A DNA stretch of 64,000 nt from Streptomyces sp. NRRL S-337 (GTDB lineage Bacteria > Actinomycetota > Actinomycetes > Streptomycetales > Streptomycetaceae), in assembly GCF_000720175.1 (NCBI RefSeq), contig NZ_JOIX01000034.1, positions 12,185-76,184 on the forward strand, in the 5' to 3' direction. Position numbers and translations under genes: made by a program. Below the pieces are notes generated by a model. That model made no database searches. It was not told the DNA's origin and saw only the letters and a list, made by a program, of their open reading frames with translations. Shown here in pieces: positions 17,178 to 26,724 of this stretch. Within the stretch, counting starts at the first letter, position 1, and each line of letters begins with the position of its first letter.

Positions 17178-18203
17178 ATGTCCCAGCGCAACCGGCGGAG
17201 GGCGGCAGCCACCGCGGCCGGCGCGCTGCTGACGTGCCTGCTGGCCGCCGCCCCGGTGGTGTCCGCGGCCGGCCCGCCGCCCCCGGTGCCGCTGGGGGCG
17301 TTCCTCGGGTCGGACGCCCGGGGGGTGCGGCGGATGACGGCGCTCCAGCGGTGGCTCGGCGGCACCGACGTCCGGGTGGGCCACACCTACCTGCCCGGCA
17401 ACAACTGGTCGGACATCGAGGGCGATCCGGTGTTCCTGTGGCCGTGGGCGGTCTGGCGGCACGGGGCGCCCGGCCGGCTGTTCGTGCTGAACGTGCCGAT
17501 GATGGCGCCGGACGAGGCGCGGCTGCCGGACGCCGAGGTGCGCCGGCTGCTCGGCACGGCAGCGGCGGGCGGCTTCGACGGGCACTTCCGCACCCTCGCC
17601 CGGCGCCTGGTCGGGGCGGGCCTGCCGGACACCGTGCTCACCCTCGGGTGGGAGATGAACGGCATCACCTACACCCATCGCTGCGCGCCCGACCCCGGGG
17701 CCTGGAAGGCGTACTGGCGGCGGATCGTCGCCGTGATGCGGTCGGTGCCGGGGCAGCGGTTCCGGTTCGACTTCGCGCCGAGCCGGGGGCGGGACGCGAT
17801 CGGCTGGACCCTCTGCTACCCGGGCGACGACGTCGTGGACGTCCTCGGCATGGACTCCTACGACCAGCCGGCCGGGGAGACCTTCGACGCGATGGTCCGC
17901 GAACCGTACGGGCTCCAGGCCCAGGTGGACTTCGCGGCCGCGCACCGCAAGGAGATCTCGTACCCGGAGTGGGGCCTGTTCCGCAACGGCGACAACCCCG
18001 TCTTCGTGACCCGCATACTCGACTGGATGGCGCGGCACCCGCCGCTCTACCAGACGATCACCGACTACTGCCCGCACGGCGTGTGGCAGTGCCGGGCCAA
18101 CCCGCGCGCCGCACAGGCGTACCGGCGGGTGCTCTACGGCGTGCCGGACGCGGCCGGGCCCACCGGGACGCCGCCGCCCGTGCCGGCGCGGCCCGTCGGG
18201 TAA
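17178..18203 (+). CDS. secreted GH26-like glycoside hydrolase
   Basis: A 341-residue exported enzyme resembling GH26 beta-mannanases. The ATG at 17178 has GGAGG (17169-17173) upstream. The signal peptide is Arg-rich then TAAGALLTCLLAAAPVVSA. The likely acid/base glutamate is in LGWEMNG and the nucleophile in YPEWGLF, the paired motifs of this clan; RFDFAPSR and DVLGMDSYD fit the barrel strands. The mature enzyme should act outside the cell on a beta-linked polysaccharide. It is convergent, 17 bp from the end of the exopolysaccharide operon, so it may trim or release that polymer; the substrate is inferred only from position. Confidence 0.75.
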   Translation: MSQRNRRRAAATAAGALLTCLLAAAPVVSAAGPPPPVPLGAFLGSDARGVRRMTALQRWLGGTDVRVGHTYLPGNNWSDIEGDPVFLWPWAVWRHGAPGRLFVLNVPMMAPDEARLPDAEVRRLLGTAAAGGFDGHFRTLARRLVGAGLPDTVLTLGWEMNGITYTHRCAPDPGAWKAYWRRIVAVMRSVPGQRFRFDFAPSRGRDAIGWTLCYPGDDVVDVLGMDSYDQPAGETFDAMVREPYGLQAQVDFAAAHRKEISYPEWGLFRNGDNPVFVTRILDWMARHPPLYQTITDYCPHGVWQCRANPRAAQAYRRVLYGVPDAAGPTGTPPPVPARPVG

Positions 18204-18220
18204 GCGGTGGTTCGGGCAGG

Positions 18221-19354
18221 TCATGGCCGGCCGGCACCCCTCGCGCGTACGGTGCCCCGCCGGGCCCGCGGGCCGCGCGGCGAGGCCAGCCGCTCGCGGG
18301 CCAGGCGGGCGGCCAGCGCCCGGCCGGTGATCCGCGCCGCGTACAGCCCGAGGGTGGGCGCCTGCGCGCGGCGGGCCAGCAGCAGCCGCTGATTGGTCAC
18401 CGGCACCGGCCGCCAGTGCAGCTTGTACGGCTCGGTGCCGCGCAGCAGGCTCAGCGCGCCGCGGCCGGTGTCCACCACCTGGCGTGCGTCGTGGCGCATC
18501 AGCATCGCGGTGATGTCGACCTTCCGGTCGCGGAGTTCGGGGTCGGCGCCGTAGAGGTAGCCGCCGGCCAGGTCGGCGGACATCAGAAGGATGTCGGCGG
18601 CCATCACCCGGCCGTCCATCCGGTACTCGGTCAGCACCGCGTCGCCGCTGCCGACCATCTCCCGGGTGGCGCGCGCCAGATGGGCGGCGAACCGGGGCCG
18701 CAGGTGCTCCGGTGTCACCCCCCGGCCCTGCCACTGCAGGCCGTGCAGCCGCAGCATGTTCCGCACCGAGGAGGGCACGTCCCCGGCCGGGACGGTGCGT
18801 TCCTCGATGCCCAGCGCGTCGAGCCTGCGGAGCTTGGCACGGACCCGGCGGGCCCGGGGGCCGGCCAGCCGGCCCAGCAGGTCGTCCATCGGCATGCCGG
18901 GCAGTTCCAGGGTGACCGAGTCGTCGAGCCGGCGGCGCGGGCCCGGCCAGGCCGCGTAGAGGTGCTCGGCGGCGGCACCCGGCCGCACCTCGCGCAGGTC
19001 GACCAGCGCGCCGCGGGCCGCCCGGTGCACCCCGGCGGCGAGCTCCGCGGCCGCCGGGCCGGGGCAGGAGTCGTCCAGCAGGACGTCCGAGAAGTCCGAG
19101 ATGGCGCCGCCGAGCGGCACCAGGACGGGCAGCGGACGGTACGTCAGCATCAGCGGCGCCGCCGCCACCAGCCGCCCGCCGCGGCGCACCAGCACGATCC
19201 GCAGCCGCCCCGGCGTCCCGTACGACAGCCACCACGAGTGCAGCCAGGAGTGGCTCTGGAACGGGGTGGCCGCCCGGCAGCGGCGGTGCAGCGCCCGCCA
19301 GTCGGCGGCCAGCGCGGCGAACGCGGCCGGGTCGCGGCAGACCGTCGTGGTCAT
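18221..19354 (-). CDS. GNAT-fold acetyltransferase (CelD/BcsL or FemX-like)
   Basis: A 377-residue protein of the BioF2/CelD-type GNAT group found in polysaccharide clusters. Segments that show it: FQSHSWLHSWWLSYG near residue 35, the hydrophobic strand RLVAAAPLMLTYRPLP, and GGYLYGADPELRD with a later LLRGTEPYKLHWRP, the usual end of the domain. Its ATG overlaps the preceding stop by four bases (ATGA). Probably adds an acyl or aminoacyl group to the polymer or its lipid-linked precursor. It is the last gene of the leftward operon. Confident on fold, not on substrate. Confidence 0.75.
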   Translation of the reverse strand: MTTTVCRDPAAFAALAADWRALHRRCRAATPFQSHSWLHSWWLSYGTPGRLRIVLVRRGGRLVAAAPLMLTYRPLPVLVPLGGAISDFSDVLLDDSCPGPAAAELAAGVHRAARGALVDLREVRPGAAAEHLYAAWPGPRRRLDDSVTLELPGMPMDDLLGRLAGPRARRVRAKLRRLDALGIEERTVPAGDVPSSVRNMLRLHGLQWQGRGVTPEHLRPRFAAHLARATREMVGSGDAVLTEYRMDGRVMAADILLMSADLAGGYLYGADPELRDRKVDITAMLMRHDARQVVDTGRGALSLLRGTEPYKLHWRPVPVTNQRLLLARRAQAPTLGLYAARITGRALAARLARERLASPRGPRARRGTVRARGAGRP

Positions 19355-20049
19355 CGCACCGCGCCCTCGGCGGCCGGTACGGCGCCCGCCTCGACCGCGG
19401 CGTGCGCCGGGGCCGGGACCGATCCGCCGGCGCGTACCGCGGGGCGCCGGTCGCGCGGCCGGACCAGCAGCACCAGCCCGCCCAGCAGGCCGCCCGCCGC
19501 GCCGCCGACCGCGGTGGCCAGCGGTGCGGACGGCGAGACCGGCTGGTCCGGGGCCGAGGCGCGGGCGAAGACCAGCAGGTGGGCGCCGGTGCGGGCGGCG
19601 GTGCGGTTGCCGGTGGCGGCCAGCGCGCGGGTCACCGCGTTGGCGAGGCCGGCGGAGGCGGCCGGGGTGCGCGCGGTGCCGGTGACCTCGATCATCGGGG
19701 CGTCCGGTGACGTCGCCGCCCGGATGCCGCCGCGCAGCGTGCCGAGCGGCAGTCCGGAGTTCCGGTGCGCGTCGGCCAGCACCGCGCCGCTGGTGGCGAT
19801 CCGGCCGTACGCCTGGGCGAAGCCGAGCGCGGCGGCCGGGTCGGCGCCCTTGCCGGGCACCACGACGACATAGCCGGTCGCGGCGTAGCGCGGCGGTTCG
19901 ACCGCCTGGTACACCGCCCCGCCGGCCGCGCCGAGCAGGACGGCGAGCGGCACCGGCCACCAGCGGGGCAGCAGGCCGACCCGGTCCCGCAGCCGGCCGG
20001 GCGCGGCCCGCGGCCGGCCGGTGGGGGCGTGGTTCACGGTTCCGTGCAC
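19351..20049 (-). CDS. Wzz-like chain-length / polysaccharide export protein without kinase
   Basis: A 232-residue membrane protein. One transmembrane helix near the N-terminus (VPLAVLLGAAGGAVYQAV), an extracytoplasmic domain with RYAATGYVVVVPGKG and an IEVTGTARTP strand typical of Wzz/YveK co-polymerases, and a second helix near residue 190 (LATAVGGAAGGLLGGLVLL). No P-loop or tyrosine-kinase part, so a BY-kinase would have to be encoded elsewhere. The GTG at 20049 was chosen because it follows the glycosyltransferase stop by eight bases. Role: control of polymer length and export. Confidence 0.72.
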   Translation of the reverse strand: MHGTVNHAPTGRPRAAPGRLRDRVGLLPRWWPVPLAVLLGAAGGAVYQAVEPPRYAATGYVVVVPGKGADPAAALGFAQAYGRIATSGAVLADAHRNSGLPLGTLRGGIRAATSPDAPMIEVTGTARTPAASAGLANAVTRALAATGNRTAARTGAHLLVFARASAPDQPVSPSAPLATAVGGAAGGLLGGLVLLVRPRDRRPAVRAGGSVPAPAHAAVEAGAVPAAEGAVR

Positions 20050-20057
20050 GGCGCCGC

Positions 20058-21338
20058 CTACCGGTTGGTGAGCGTGGACGGGGCGGCCGCCGGGGACGGG
20101 TCCGGCAGCGAGACCACCCCGGAGGGGTGGCCCGGTGCGGGCGCGGCGGCGCGCCACCGTGCCGCGGCGGTGGCCAGGGCCTCCTCGTAGACGGCCATCA
20201 TGGCCTCGGCGCTGCGGGCGATGTCGTAGCGGCGCACCACCGGCGGGACCGGCAGCCGGCCCGGCCCCTGCCGCCTCAACTCCCGTAGGGAAGTGGCGAG
20301 TTCGTGTACGCCGGGGCTGAAGCGGCGGGCGCCGGGGGCCTGGTCCTCGGGCAGTTCGTCGACCGCCGGGCAGCTGCCGTACAGCACGTGCAGCCCGGAC
20401 GCCAGCGCCTCCAGGACGGCCAGGCCGAACGCCTCCTCGGGGGAGGGGGAGACGAAGACGTCGATGGCGGAGAGCAGCCCGGGGATGTCCGGCCGCGCGC
20501 CGGGCGGTGCGGCGTCCGTCCCGCCGGTGCGGGCCCAGGCGTCGGCCCGGCCCGAGGCCAGTGCGTCGAACGCCCCGTCCCGCGCGCCCAGGAGGTGGAT
20601 CCGGTCGCCCGAACCGAACTGCTCGGCCATCCGCCGCAGCATGTCCCGCTCCGGCCCCTCGCCGGCCAGCAGCAGGTGCACTCCGGGCAGTTGGGTCACC
20701 GCGCGGACCAGGACGTCGAACCGTTTGCCGGGCACCAGCCGGCCCACCCCGCCGACCACGAATGCGTCCACCGGCAGCCCGAGGCGGGTGCGGACCAGCG
20801 CCCGGGCGGCCGGGTCGAAGGCGAAACGGTGCGCCTCGATGCCGTTGGGGACGACGTGGATGCGCTCCCCGGGCACGCCCCAGCGGCGCAGCCGGGCGGC
20901 GACGGTGTCCGAGACCGCGACGGTCGCCGAGCCCAGCCGCTCGGTGGCCCGGTACAGCGCGCGCACGCCCCGGGTGAGCCGGCGGCCCTCGATGACCGCG
21001 TCACCGAGGGAGTGCTCGGTGGCGACCACCGCCCGGACCCCGGCCAGCCGGGCGGCGATCCGGCCGTAGACGCAGGCCCGGTAGAGATGGGTGTGGACGA
21101 GGTCGTGGCCGCCGGCGCGGATCAGCCGGGCCAGCCGGGGCAGGGCGGTCAGGTCGCGGTTGCCGGTCATGCCGAGGTGGGTGACGGGGATGCCGTCGGC
21201 CTCGATGCCCGCGGCGACCGGGCCGGGGTCGGTCAGGGTGACGACCTCGCACGTGGCGGGCAGCCGGCGCAGCATCAGCCGCAGCTGCTGCTCGGCGCCG
21301 CCCACGTCGAGGCCGGTGATGACGTGCAGGACTTTCAC
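20058..21338 (-). CDS. GT4-family glycosyltransferase
   Basis: A 426-residue GT-B glycosyltransferase. The N-terminal domain begins VLHVITGLDVGGAEQQLR with the glycine-rich acceptor loop and has HTHLYRACVYGR. The C-terminal donor domain has GRLVPGKRFDVLV, LLLAGEGPERD and the E-x7-E element in SPSPEEAFGLAVLEALASG. Start ATG overlaps the upstream stop (ATGA). Cytoplasmic, membrane-associated; extends the undecaprenyl-linked repeat unit. Donor sugar cannot be told. An unusual insert (about residues 255-280, Arg/Ala/Gly-rich) separates two donor-domain strands. Confidence 0.85.
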   Translation of the reverse strand: MKVLHVITGLDVGGAEQQLRLMLRRLPATCEVVTLTDPGPVAAGIEADGIPVTHLGMTGNRDLTALPRLARLIRAGGHDLVHTHLYRACVYGRIAARLAGVRAVVATEHSLGDAVIEGRRLTRGVRALYRATERLGSATVAVSDTVAARLRRWGVPGERIHVVPNGIEAHRFAFDPAARALVRTRLGLPVDAFVVGGVGRLVPGKRFDVLVRAVTQLPGVHLLLAGEGPERDMLRRMAEQFGSGDRIHLLGARDGAFDALASGRADAWARTGGTDAAPPGARPDIPGLLSAIDVFVSPSPEEAFGLAVLEALASGLHVLYGSCPAVDELPEDQAPGARRFSPGVHELATSLRELRRQGPGRLPVPPVVRRYDIARSAEAMMAVYEEALATAAARWRAAAPAPGHPSGVVSLPDPSPAAAPSTLTNR

Positions 21339-22231
21339 CGGGGGCCTCCAGGGGTAGCGGTAGCGGCCGGGGATTGCGGGTTGTTGTTGCGGCCCGGCCC
21401 GGACGGTGTCGCGGGCCGGGGCAGGGGGGTCTCGTCGGGGGGCAGGGCGCGGCGGCGCAGCGGGTGCAGGGCCCGTTTGAGGGAGAGCCGCCAGGGGGTG
21501 TCGGCGGCGCCGATGTGCACCCGCGGCAGGGCGTGCCGGCCGGTGAGCGGGCCGGGGTCGAGGGCGCAGGCGTAGCCGTAGCCGGCCGCGCGCACCGCCG
21601 CGACGGCCCGGGCGTCGACCGCGCCGTACGGATAGCAGAAGCCGTCCGGGGCCCGGCCGGTGAGCTCGGCGAGCCGGGCCCGGCCGACCGCCGTCTCCCG
21701 CTCCCGGGTGACCGGGTCGGCGGTGGTGAGGTCCTGGTGCAGCAGCCCGTGCGAGCCGACCTCCATGCCGGCGGCGGCGACCGCGCGGATGCCGTCCTCG
21801 GTCAGCAGCGGTTTGCGCGGGCCCCTGGGGTCCCAGGAGTTGAGCCCGCCGGCCCGGCCGGGCAGCACGAACACCGTGGCGGTGCAGTCGTGGCGGCGCA
21901 GCAACGGAAGCGCGCCGGTGAGAAAATCGGCGTAGCCGTCGTCGAACGTCAGCCCGACCAGTCCGGTGGCGCGCCCGGCGGCCCGGGCGCGCAGCAGCTC
22001 GCCGACCGCCACCCCGCGCAGCCCGCGGTCGCGCAGCCAGCGCAGCTGACGGTCCAGCAGGCCGGGGGAGACGGTGATCCGGTACGGATCGTCCGCGCGC
22101 CCGGCGGTGTCGGTCACCGAGTGGTACATCAGGATCCAGGGCGGGCCGCCGCGGCCGGGGCGGCGGCGGACGGCGGTGCGGCCGGGGGCCGGCGGGGCGG
22201 GGGCGCGCTGCGGCGGCGGTTCAACGGGCAT
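21335..22231 (-). CDS. polysaccharide deacetylase (NodB-like)
   Basis: A 298-residue carbohydrate esterase 4 enzyme. NodB motifs visible: ILMYHSVTD, the metal-binding TFDDGYAD, the SHGLLHQDL histidine pair, and FCYPYG. No clear signal peptide is present, so it may act in the cytoplasm or be exported by another route. The ATG at 22231 is preceded by AAAGGAAAG. It overlaps the flippase gene by 11 bp and the next glycosyltransferase by four. Expected reaction: removal of N-acetyl groups from a hexosamine in the polymer, which would make it cationic. Confidence 0.82.
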   Translation of the reverse strand: MPVEPPPQRAPAPPAPGRTAVRRRPGRGGPPWILMYHSVTDTAGRADDPYRITVSPGLLDRQLRWLRDRGLRGVAVGELLRARAAGRATGLVGLTFDDGYADFLTGALPLLRRHDCTATVFVLPGRAGGLNSWDPRGPRKPLLTEDGIRAVAAAGMEVGSHGLLHQDLTTADPVTRERETAVGRARLAELTGRAPDGFCYPYGAVDARAVAAVRAAGYGYACALDPGPLTGRHALPRVHIGAADTPWRLSLKRALHPLRRRALPPDETPLPRPATPSGPGRNNNPQSPAATATPGGPR

Positions 22232-23855
22232 CGGCGAGCTTTCCTTTGACGACGACGAGCAGGTGCCGGACCTCGGGGGCCCGAACGGCGAGGGCGGTGC
22301 CGGCGAACACGGCCGGCACCAGCAGGGCACCGGCCGCCGCGCCGAGCAGCGGGTCGGCGGGCAGCGCGGCGAGCGGGCCGCCCACCGCGACCGCCGCGGC
22401 GGCGGCGACGGCCAGCCGGCCCAGCCCGGCGGCGATCCGGCGCACCCGGACGGCGACGAACCGGGTGCCGAGTTTGTGCAGCAGGAGCACGGCGGTGGTG
22501 GTGATGCCCGCGGCATTGGCGGCGGCGAGGCCGGGCGCCCCCCACCAGCGGACCGCGGCCGGCCCGGCCCCGGCGGTGACCAGCAGCCCGGCGGCCATCG
22601 CGCCGGCCGGGTACCAGGTGGGCCGTCCGGCCGCGCAGAACGGCCGGATCAGCGCCCCGGCCAGGCTGTGGCCGAGCAGCCCGAGCGCGTACACCCGCAT
22701 CACGGCCGCGGTGGCGGCGGTGTCGGCGGCGGTGAACGCGCCGCGTTCGAAGAGGACGCCGGTGATCTGCGGGGCGCAGGCGGCCACGTACGCGGCGCCC
22801 AGCAGCACCACCAGCCCCGCCAGCGTCAGGTCCCGGGCGATCCGGCGGCCGGCCCGCGCGGCCTCCCCGTCGGCGACCGCCCGGGCCACCACCGGGAAGG
22901 TGACGGTGCAGATCATCAGGGACAGCACCATCGGCAACTGGGCGACCTTCTGCGCGTAGTTGAGGTGCGAGATGGCCCCGGCCGGGAGACCGGAGGCGAG
23001 GAACCGCTCGACGAGGACCTGCGCCTGCCGGCCGAAGGTGAAGCAGACGACGGGCGCCAGCAGCCCGGCCACCGGTAGCCCGGCCACCGGCAGCGGAGCC
23101 GTCCCGCCCGCGACCGCCCGGCGGAGTCGCAGCGGCGGCAACACCCGTACGAAAGATGGGAGTTGGACCGCCACCATCAGGGCGCCGCCGAGCGCGACCC
23201 CGGCCGCGGCGGCCCGCACCCCCCAATCGGCGTGCAGCGCCAGCATCGTGCCGATGATCGTGAGGTTGTACGCCACGTAGATCGCGGCGGGCGCGGCGAA
23301 GCTGCGGTGGGCGCGCAGCGCCGCGCTGAGGTAGCCGGTGACGCCGAAGGTGAGGACGGTCAGCGCGGTCAGCCGGGTGCAGTCGACCGCCGCGGCCGGG
23401 TCGGCGAGCCCCGGCGCCAGCAGCCGGACGAACAGCGGTGCGCCGGCCGCGAGCAGCGCGGAGCCGCCGGCCAGCGCGGCGGACAGCCGGGGGAGGGTGG
23501 CGCCGAGCAGGGCCCGTACCGGGTCGGCGGCGTCGTCCGGCGCACCGGGGGCCGCGGCCCGCGCCGCCAGCGCCCGGCTGAACGCGGGCACCAGCAGCAG
23601 CGCCATGGCGCCCTCGATCAGCAGCGTGGCCGCCATCTCGGGCACCGTCCAGGCGACCAGGAACGCGTCGGTGGCGCTGCCCGCGCCGAACAGCCGGGCC
23701 AGCGTCCGGTCGCGCAGCAGACCGCACAGCGCACCGGCGGCGGTCAGCCCGGCAGTGAGCGCGGCGGCCCTCGCCAGGGAGCGGCCGAGCGGCGCGGGCG
23801 CACCGGGCACGGCCGGCGCGCCGCCCTGGCGTACGGCGGCGGGGGCCCCGGTCAC
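22221..23855 (-). CDS. MurJ/MviN-type lipid flippase (Wzx role)
   Basis: A 544-residue integral membrane protein of the MOP exporter superfamily with about 14 hydrophobic helices. Signatures: LRDRTLARLFGAGSATDAFLVAW near the N-terminus, the VERFLASGLPAGAISHLNYA segment, and VLFERGAFTAADT, all typical of MurJ. Within this cluster it should flip the lipid-linked repeat unit outward rather than lipid II; that is inferred from context. The GTG at 23855 overlaps the ligase stop (GTGA). Confidence 0.85.
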   Translation of the reverse strand: MTGAPAAVRQGGAPAVPGAPAPLGRSLARAAALTAGLTAAGALCGLLRDRTLARLFGAGSATDAFLVAWTVPEMAATLLIEGAMALLLVPAFSRALAARAAAPGAPDDAADPVRALLGATLPRLSAALAGGSALLAAGAPLFVRLLAPGLADPAAAVDCTRLTALTVLTFGVTGYLSAALRAHRSFAAPAAIYVAYNLTIIGTMLALHADWGVRAAAAGVALGGALMVAVQLPSFVRVLPPLRLRRAVAGGTAPLPVAGLPVAGLLAPVVCFTFGRQAQVLVERFLASGLPAGAISHLNYAQKVAQLPMVLSLMICTVTFPVVARAVADGEAARAGRRIARDLTLAGLVVLLGAAYVAACAPQITGVLFERGAFTAADTAATAAVMRVYALGLLGHSLAGALIRPFCAAGRPTWYPAGAMAAGLLVTAGAGPAAVRWWGAPGLAAANAAGITTTAVLLLHKLGTRFVAVRVRRIAAGLGRLAVAAAAAVAVGGPLAALPADPLLGAAAGALLVPAVFAGTALAVRAPEVRHLLVVVKGKLADAR

Positions 23856-25231
23856 CGCGCCGCCGTCCCGCCGCCCGGCACCGGCCACCGGCCGGGCGCC
23901 AGCGCCCACCAGCCGACCAGCCCCAGCGCCACCGCGGTCAGCACCGTCGACGGGCCGCCGATGTCGGCGGAGAGGAAGTCGACGGCCTGCCAGACCAGCA
24001 GTCCGGTCGCGGCCGCGCCGCAGTCCGTGGCGCGGCGGGCGCGCCGGGCCGCGCGCAGCCGCCGCACCCCGCACACCAGCAGCACCGCCCAGCCGCCCAC
24101 CAGCGCGGTCGCGCCGACCAACCCCTGCTCGGCGAGCGCCAGCAGATAGATGCTGTGCGGGGAGAGCAGCGGCTCGCGCCGGAAGGCGACCCCGGCGCCC
24201 GCGGTGTCGCCGCCGGACGACAGGCCCAGCGAGGCGTGGCCGTCCCGTTCGGCGGGGAACTGCTTGAGCCCGGCGCCGGTCAGCGGGTGGTCGCGCCAGA
24301 TGCCGGCCGCGGCGGCCCAGAGCGCGTAGCGGTCGGTGACCGAGCGGTCCGGGGCGTCGGAGACCGCGCCGATGCTGGCGACCCGTTCGCCGAGCAGATC
24401 GGAGCCGGCTCCGGCCCCGCCCACCAGCACCACCGCCGCGGCGGTCAGCACGGCCAGCGCCGGTACGGCGACCCGGGCGCCGGCCGTCAGCAGGACGGCC
24501 GCGCCGGCCGCCGCCGTGGCGATCCAGGCGCCCCGGCTGAATGACACCGCGAGCGGCACGGTCAGCACCGCCGCGCAGACCAGGGCCGCCGGCCGCTGCC
24601 AGCGCGGGGCCCGCGGGCCGGGCGCCAGGCCCAGGGCGAGCGCCGCCGTCAGGCCGTGGCCGACGGCCGTGGCCATCCCCATGACGTCCAGCGGCCCGAA
24701 GGTGCCGACCGCCCGCACCTCGCGCCCCATATAAGAGGCACCGGTCGCGGTCAGGTACTGGTGCACGCCGATCGCGCCCTGCACCAGGGCGAGCAGCACC
24801 AGCGCACCGGCCAGCACCCGGAAGTCCCGGGCGTCCCGCAGCGTCAGCAGCAGCGCCGCCGGTACGAGGACGAAGACCTGCAGATGGCGGACGAGACCGG
24901 GCAGGCTCGCGGCCGGGTCGGCGGAGGTGACGGTGGCCAGCGCGAGCGCGGCGACCGGCGCGCCCAGGACCAGCGCGGCGGTCCGGCCGAGCGGCCGCGG
25001 GCGGTGCCGCAGCAGCCGCAGCCCGCACCCGGCCACCAGGACCGCGGAGGCGGCGTCGGCCGGGGTGACCGTGCCGAGGGGGGTGACCCGGGCGGCATCG
25101 GCGGGCGCGCAGAGCAGCAGGACCGTCGCCAGCGCGGGGAGCAGCGGCGCGCCGTGCCGGGCCGCCGTCCGGGCCCGGTCCGCGGCGCACCACGGCCCGG
25201 CCGGGACGGACGCCGCCGCGCCCGCGCTCAT
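23852..25231 (-). CDS. O-antigen ligase / polymerase (Wzy-like) membrane protein
   Basis: A 459-residue polytopic membrane protein with ~11 hydrophobic segments. The Wzy_C domain marks are SFSRGAWIAT, the long extracytoplasmic loop after residue 270 (TDRYALWAAAAGIWRDHPL, GAGLKQFP) and SPHSIYLLALAEQGLVG. Such proteins polymerise or ligate lipid-linked oligosaccharide outside the membrane. Its ATG overlaps the transferase stop by four bases. Here it is the probable polymerase of the exopolysaccharide. Confidence 0.82.
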   Translation of the reverse strand: MSAGAAASVPAGPWCAADRARTAARHGAPLLPALATVLLLCAPADAARVTPLGTVTPADAASAVLVAGCGLRLLRHRPRPLGRTAALVLGAPVAALALATVTSADPAASLPGLVRHLQVFVLVPAALLLTLRDARDFRVLAGALVLLALVQGAIGVHQYLTATGASYMGREVRAVGTFGPLDVMGMATAVGHGLTAALALGLAPGPRAPRWQRPAALVCAAVLTVPLAVSFSRGAWIATAAAGAAVLLTAGARVAVPALAVLTAAAVVLVGGAGAGSDLLGERVASIGAVSDAPDRSVTDRYALWAAAAGIWRDHPLTGAGLKQFPAERDGHASLGLSSGGDTAGAGVAFRREPLLSPHSIYLLALAEQGLVGATALVGGWAVLLVCGVRRLRAARRARRATDCGAAATGLLVWQAVDFLSADIGGPSTVLTAVALGLVGWWALAPGRWPVPGGGTAAR

Positions 25232-26724
25232 CCGCGCTCCCGCCGCAGCAGCGAGCCGGCGGTGCGCAGCAGGATCCGCAGGTCCTGCCCCAGCGACCAG
25301 CTGTCGATGTAGAGGTTGTCGAAGCGGGCCCGGTCCTCGATGGAGGTGTCGCCGCGCAGCCCGTGCACCTGCGCGAGCCCGGTCAGCCCGGCCGGCATCC
25401 GGTGCCGGGCCGCGTACTCGGGGTACTGCCGGCTGAACCGCTCCACGAAGAAGGGGCGTTCCGGGCGCGGCCCGACCAGGCTCATGTCGCCGCGCAGCAC
25501 GTTCCACAGCTGGGGCAGCTCGTCCAGGGCGGTGCGCCGCAGCAGCCGGCCGACCCGGCTCGTCCGGCCGTCGTCCGGCACCGTCCAGCTGGTGGAGGGG
25601 TCGTGGTCGTCGTCCGGGCGCAGGGTGCGGAACTTCAGCAGGGTGAAGGGGCGGCCGCCGCGGCCGATCCGTTCCTGCCGGAAGAGCACGCCGGGCCCGT
25701 CGGCGAGCCGTACCGCCAGCGCGCAGCCCAGCAGCAGCGGGGCCGCGGCCAGCAGCGCCGGTCCGGCGAGGGCCAGGTCCAGGGCCCGCTTCCGCCGGCC
25801 GCCGGGCCGCGGCGGGGTGGTGTCCAGTGGGCGGCAGGCGAATCCCCACAGGTGGTCGGTGCCCGGTTCCGGCGGCCGGCCCTCCCGGCCCGCCGCGGCG
25901 CCGGCCAGCCAGATCGCCGAGCCCTGGTCGACGAAGCGGCGCAGCAGCGCGGCGGTGTGCGGATCGCCGTACGGCGGCACGGTGAACACCGCGTCCCGGA
26001 CGGTGTTGGCGATGACGGACCGGGTGATGTCCTGGAAGGACGTCAGGCGGGGCAGCGCACGGGCCGCGCCGCCCGTGGGCACTTCGGCCGGGCCGGGCAC
26101 CACCGGGGCCGGCGGGACCAGCCCGACCGGGCGCATGCCGTACTCGGGGTGGGCCAGCAGCGCGGCGGCCAGCTGCCGGGCGGCCGGATCGGGGCCGACG
26201 ACCAGCGTGGCGCGCGGCCGGCGACGGGCCAGGTTGCGGCGCGCCCGGTGGACCATCGAACGGCCGCCGCACACCAGCAGGGAGTGCGCGGCCACCGTGC
26301 CCCCGAGCGTGGCCAGCGGCAGCGCCTGCCCGGGCGTGACGGCGGCGAGCAGCCCGGCCGCCGTGCACCAGCACACCAGGGCCCGGCCCAGCAGCGCGGG
26401 CAGGTCCTGCAGGACGCTCGGGGCCGGGCCGGGGCGGTAGAGACCGGCCTGGACGTGGAGCAGCAGCAGCGCCGGTACGAGGGCGCCGAGCGCGGCCGGC
26501 CGGATGCCGGGGCCCAGGGCGAGCGGTGCCGCGCCGACGACGGCGAGCGCGTCGACGGCCACCAGGCAGGCCACCCTCCGCCGCCGGCCGCGGCCGGCCC
26601 GGGGCGGGGGCAGCGGCTGCCACTGGGGGCCGCGCGGCGGGCGGACCATGGGTGCCGCCGGGCGGGCCGCCGCGGGCGGCCGGACCCGGGTGGAGGGGTG
26701 CGTGTCCGCGCTCTCGGTCGTCAT
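25228..26724 (-). CDS. polyprenyl glycosylphosphotransferase (initiating transferase)
   Basis: A 498-residue membrane enzyme that starts repeat-unit synthesis by moving a sugar-1-phosphate to undecaprenyl phosphate. It has four N-terminal helices, a middle Rossmann-like region and a C-terminal PssY/WbaP catalytic domain: FRQERIGRGGRPFTLLKFRT, LRRTALDELPQLWNVL, and GDMSLVGPRPE, then GLTGLAQVHG. Start ATG overlaps the upstream stop. The first ~45 residues are a Pro/Arg-rich cytoplasmic tail. Confidence 0.9.
   Translation of the reverse strand: MTTESADTHPSTRVRPPAAARPAAPMVRPPRGPQWQPLPPPRAGRGRRRRVACLVAVDALAVVGAAPLALGPGIRPAALGALVPALLLLHVQAGLYRPGPAPSVLQDLPALLGRALVCWCTAAGLLAAVTPGQALPLATLGGTVAAHSLLVCGGRSMVHRARRNLARRRPRATLVVGPDPAARQLAAALLAHPEYGMRPVGLVPPAPVVPGPAEVPTGGAARALPRLTSFQDITRSVIANTVRDAVFTVPPYGDPHTAALLRRFVDQGSAIWLAGAAAGREGRPPEPGTDHLWGFACRPLDTTPPRPGGRRKRALDLALAGPALLAAAPLLLGCALAVRLADGPGVLFRQERIGRGGRPFTLLKFRTLRPDDDHDPSTSWTVPDDGRTSRVGRLLRRTALDELPQLWNVLRGDMSLVGPRPERPFFVERFSRQYPEYAARHRMPAGLTGLAQVHGLRGDTSIEDRARFDNLYIDSWSLGQDLRILLRTAGSLLRRERG

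Noticed and set aside
16454..19873. A 1139-codon open frame on the plus strand
   Set aside because: It runs across antisense of the flavoprotein and EPS genes and an alternate frame of the GH26-like gene. Its Arg/Gly/Ala-rich composition and lack of motifs show it is a shadow of GC-rich genes.
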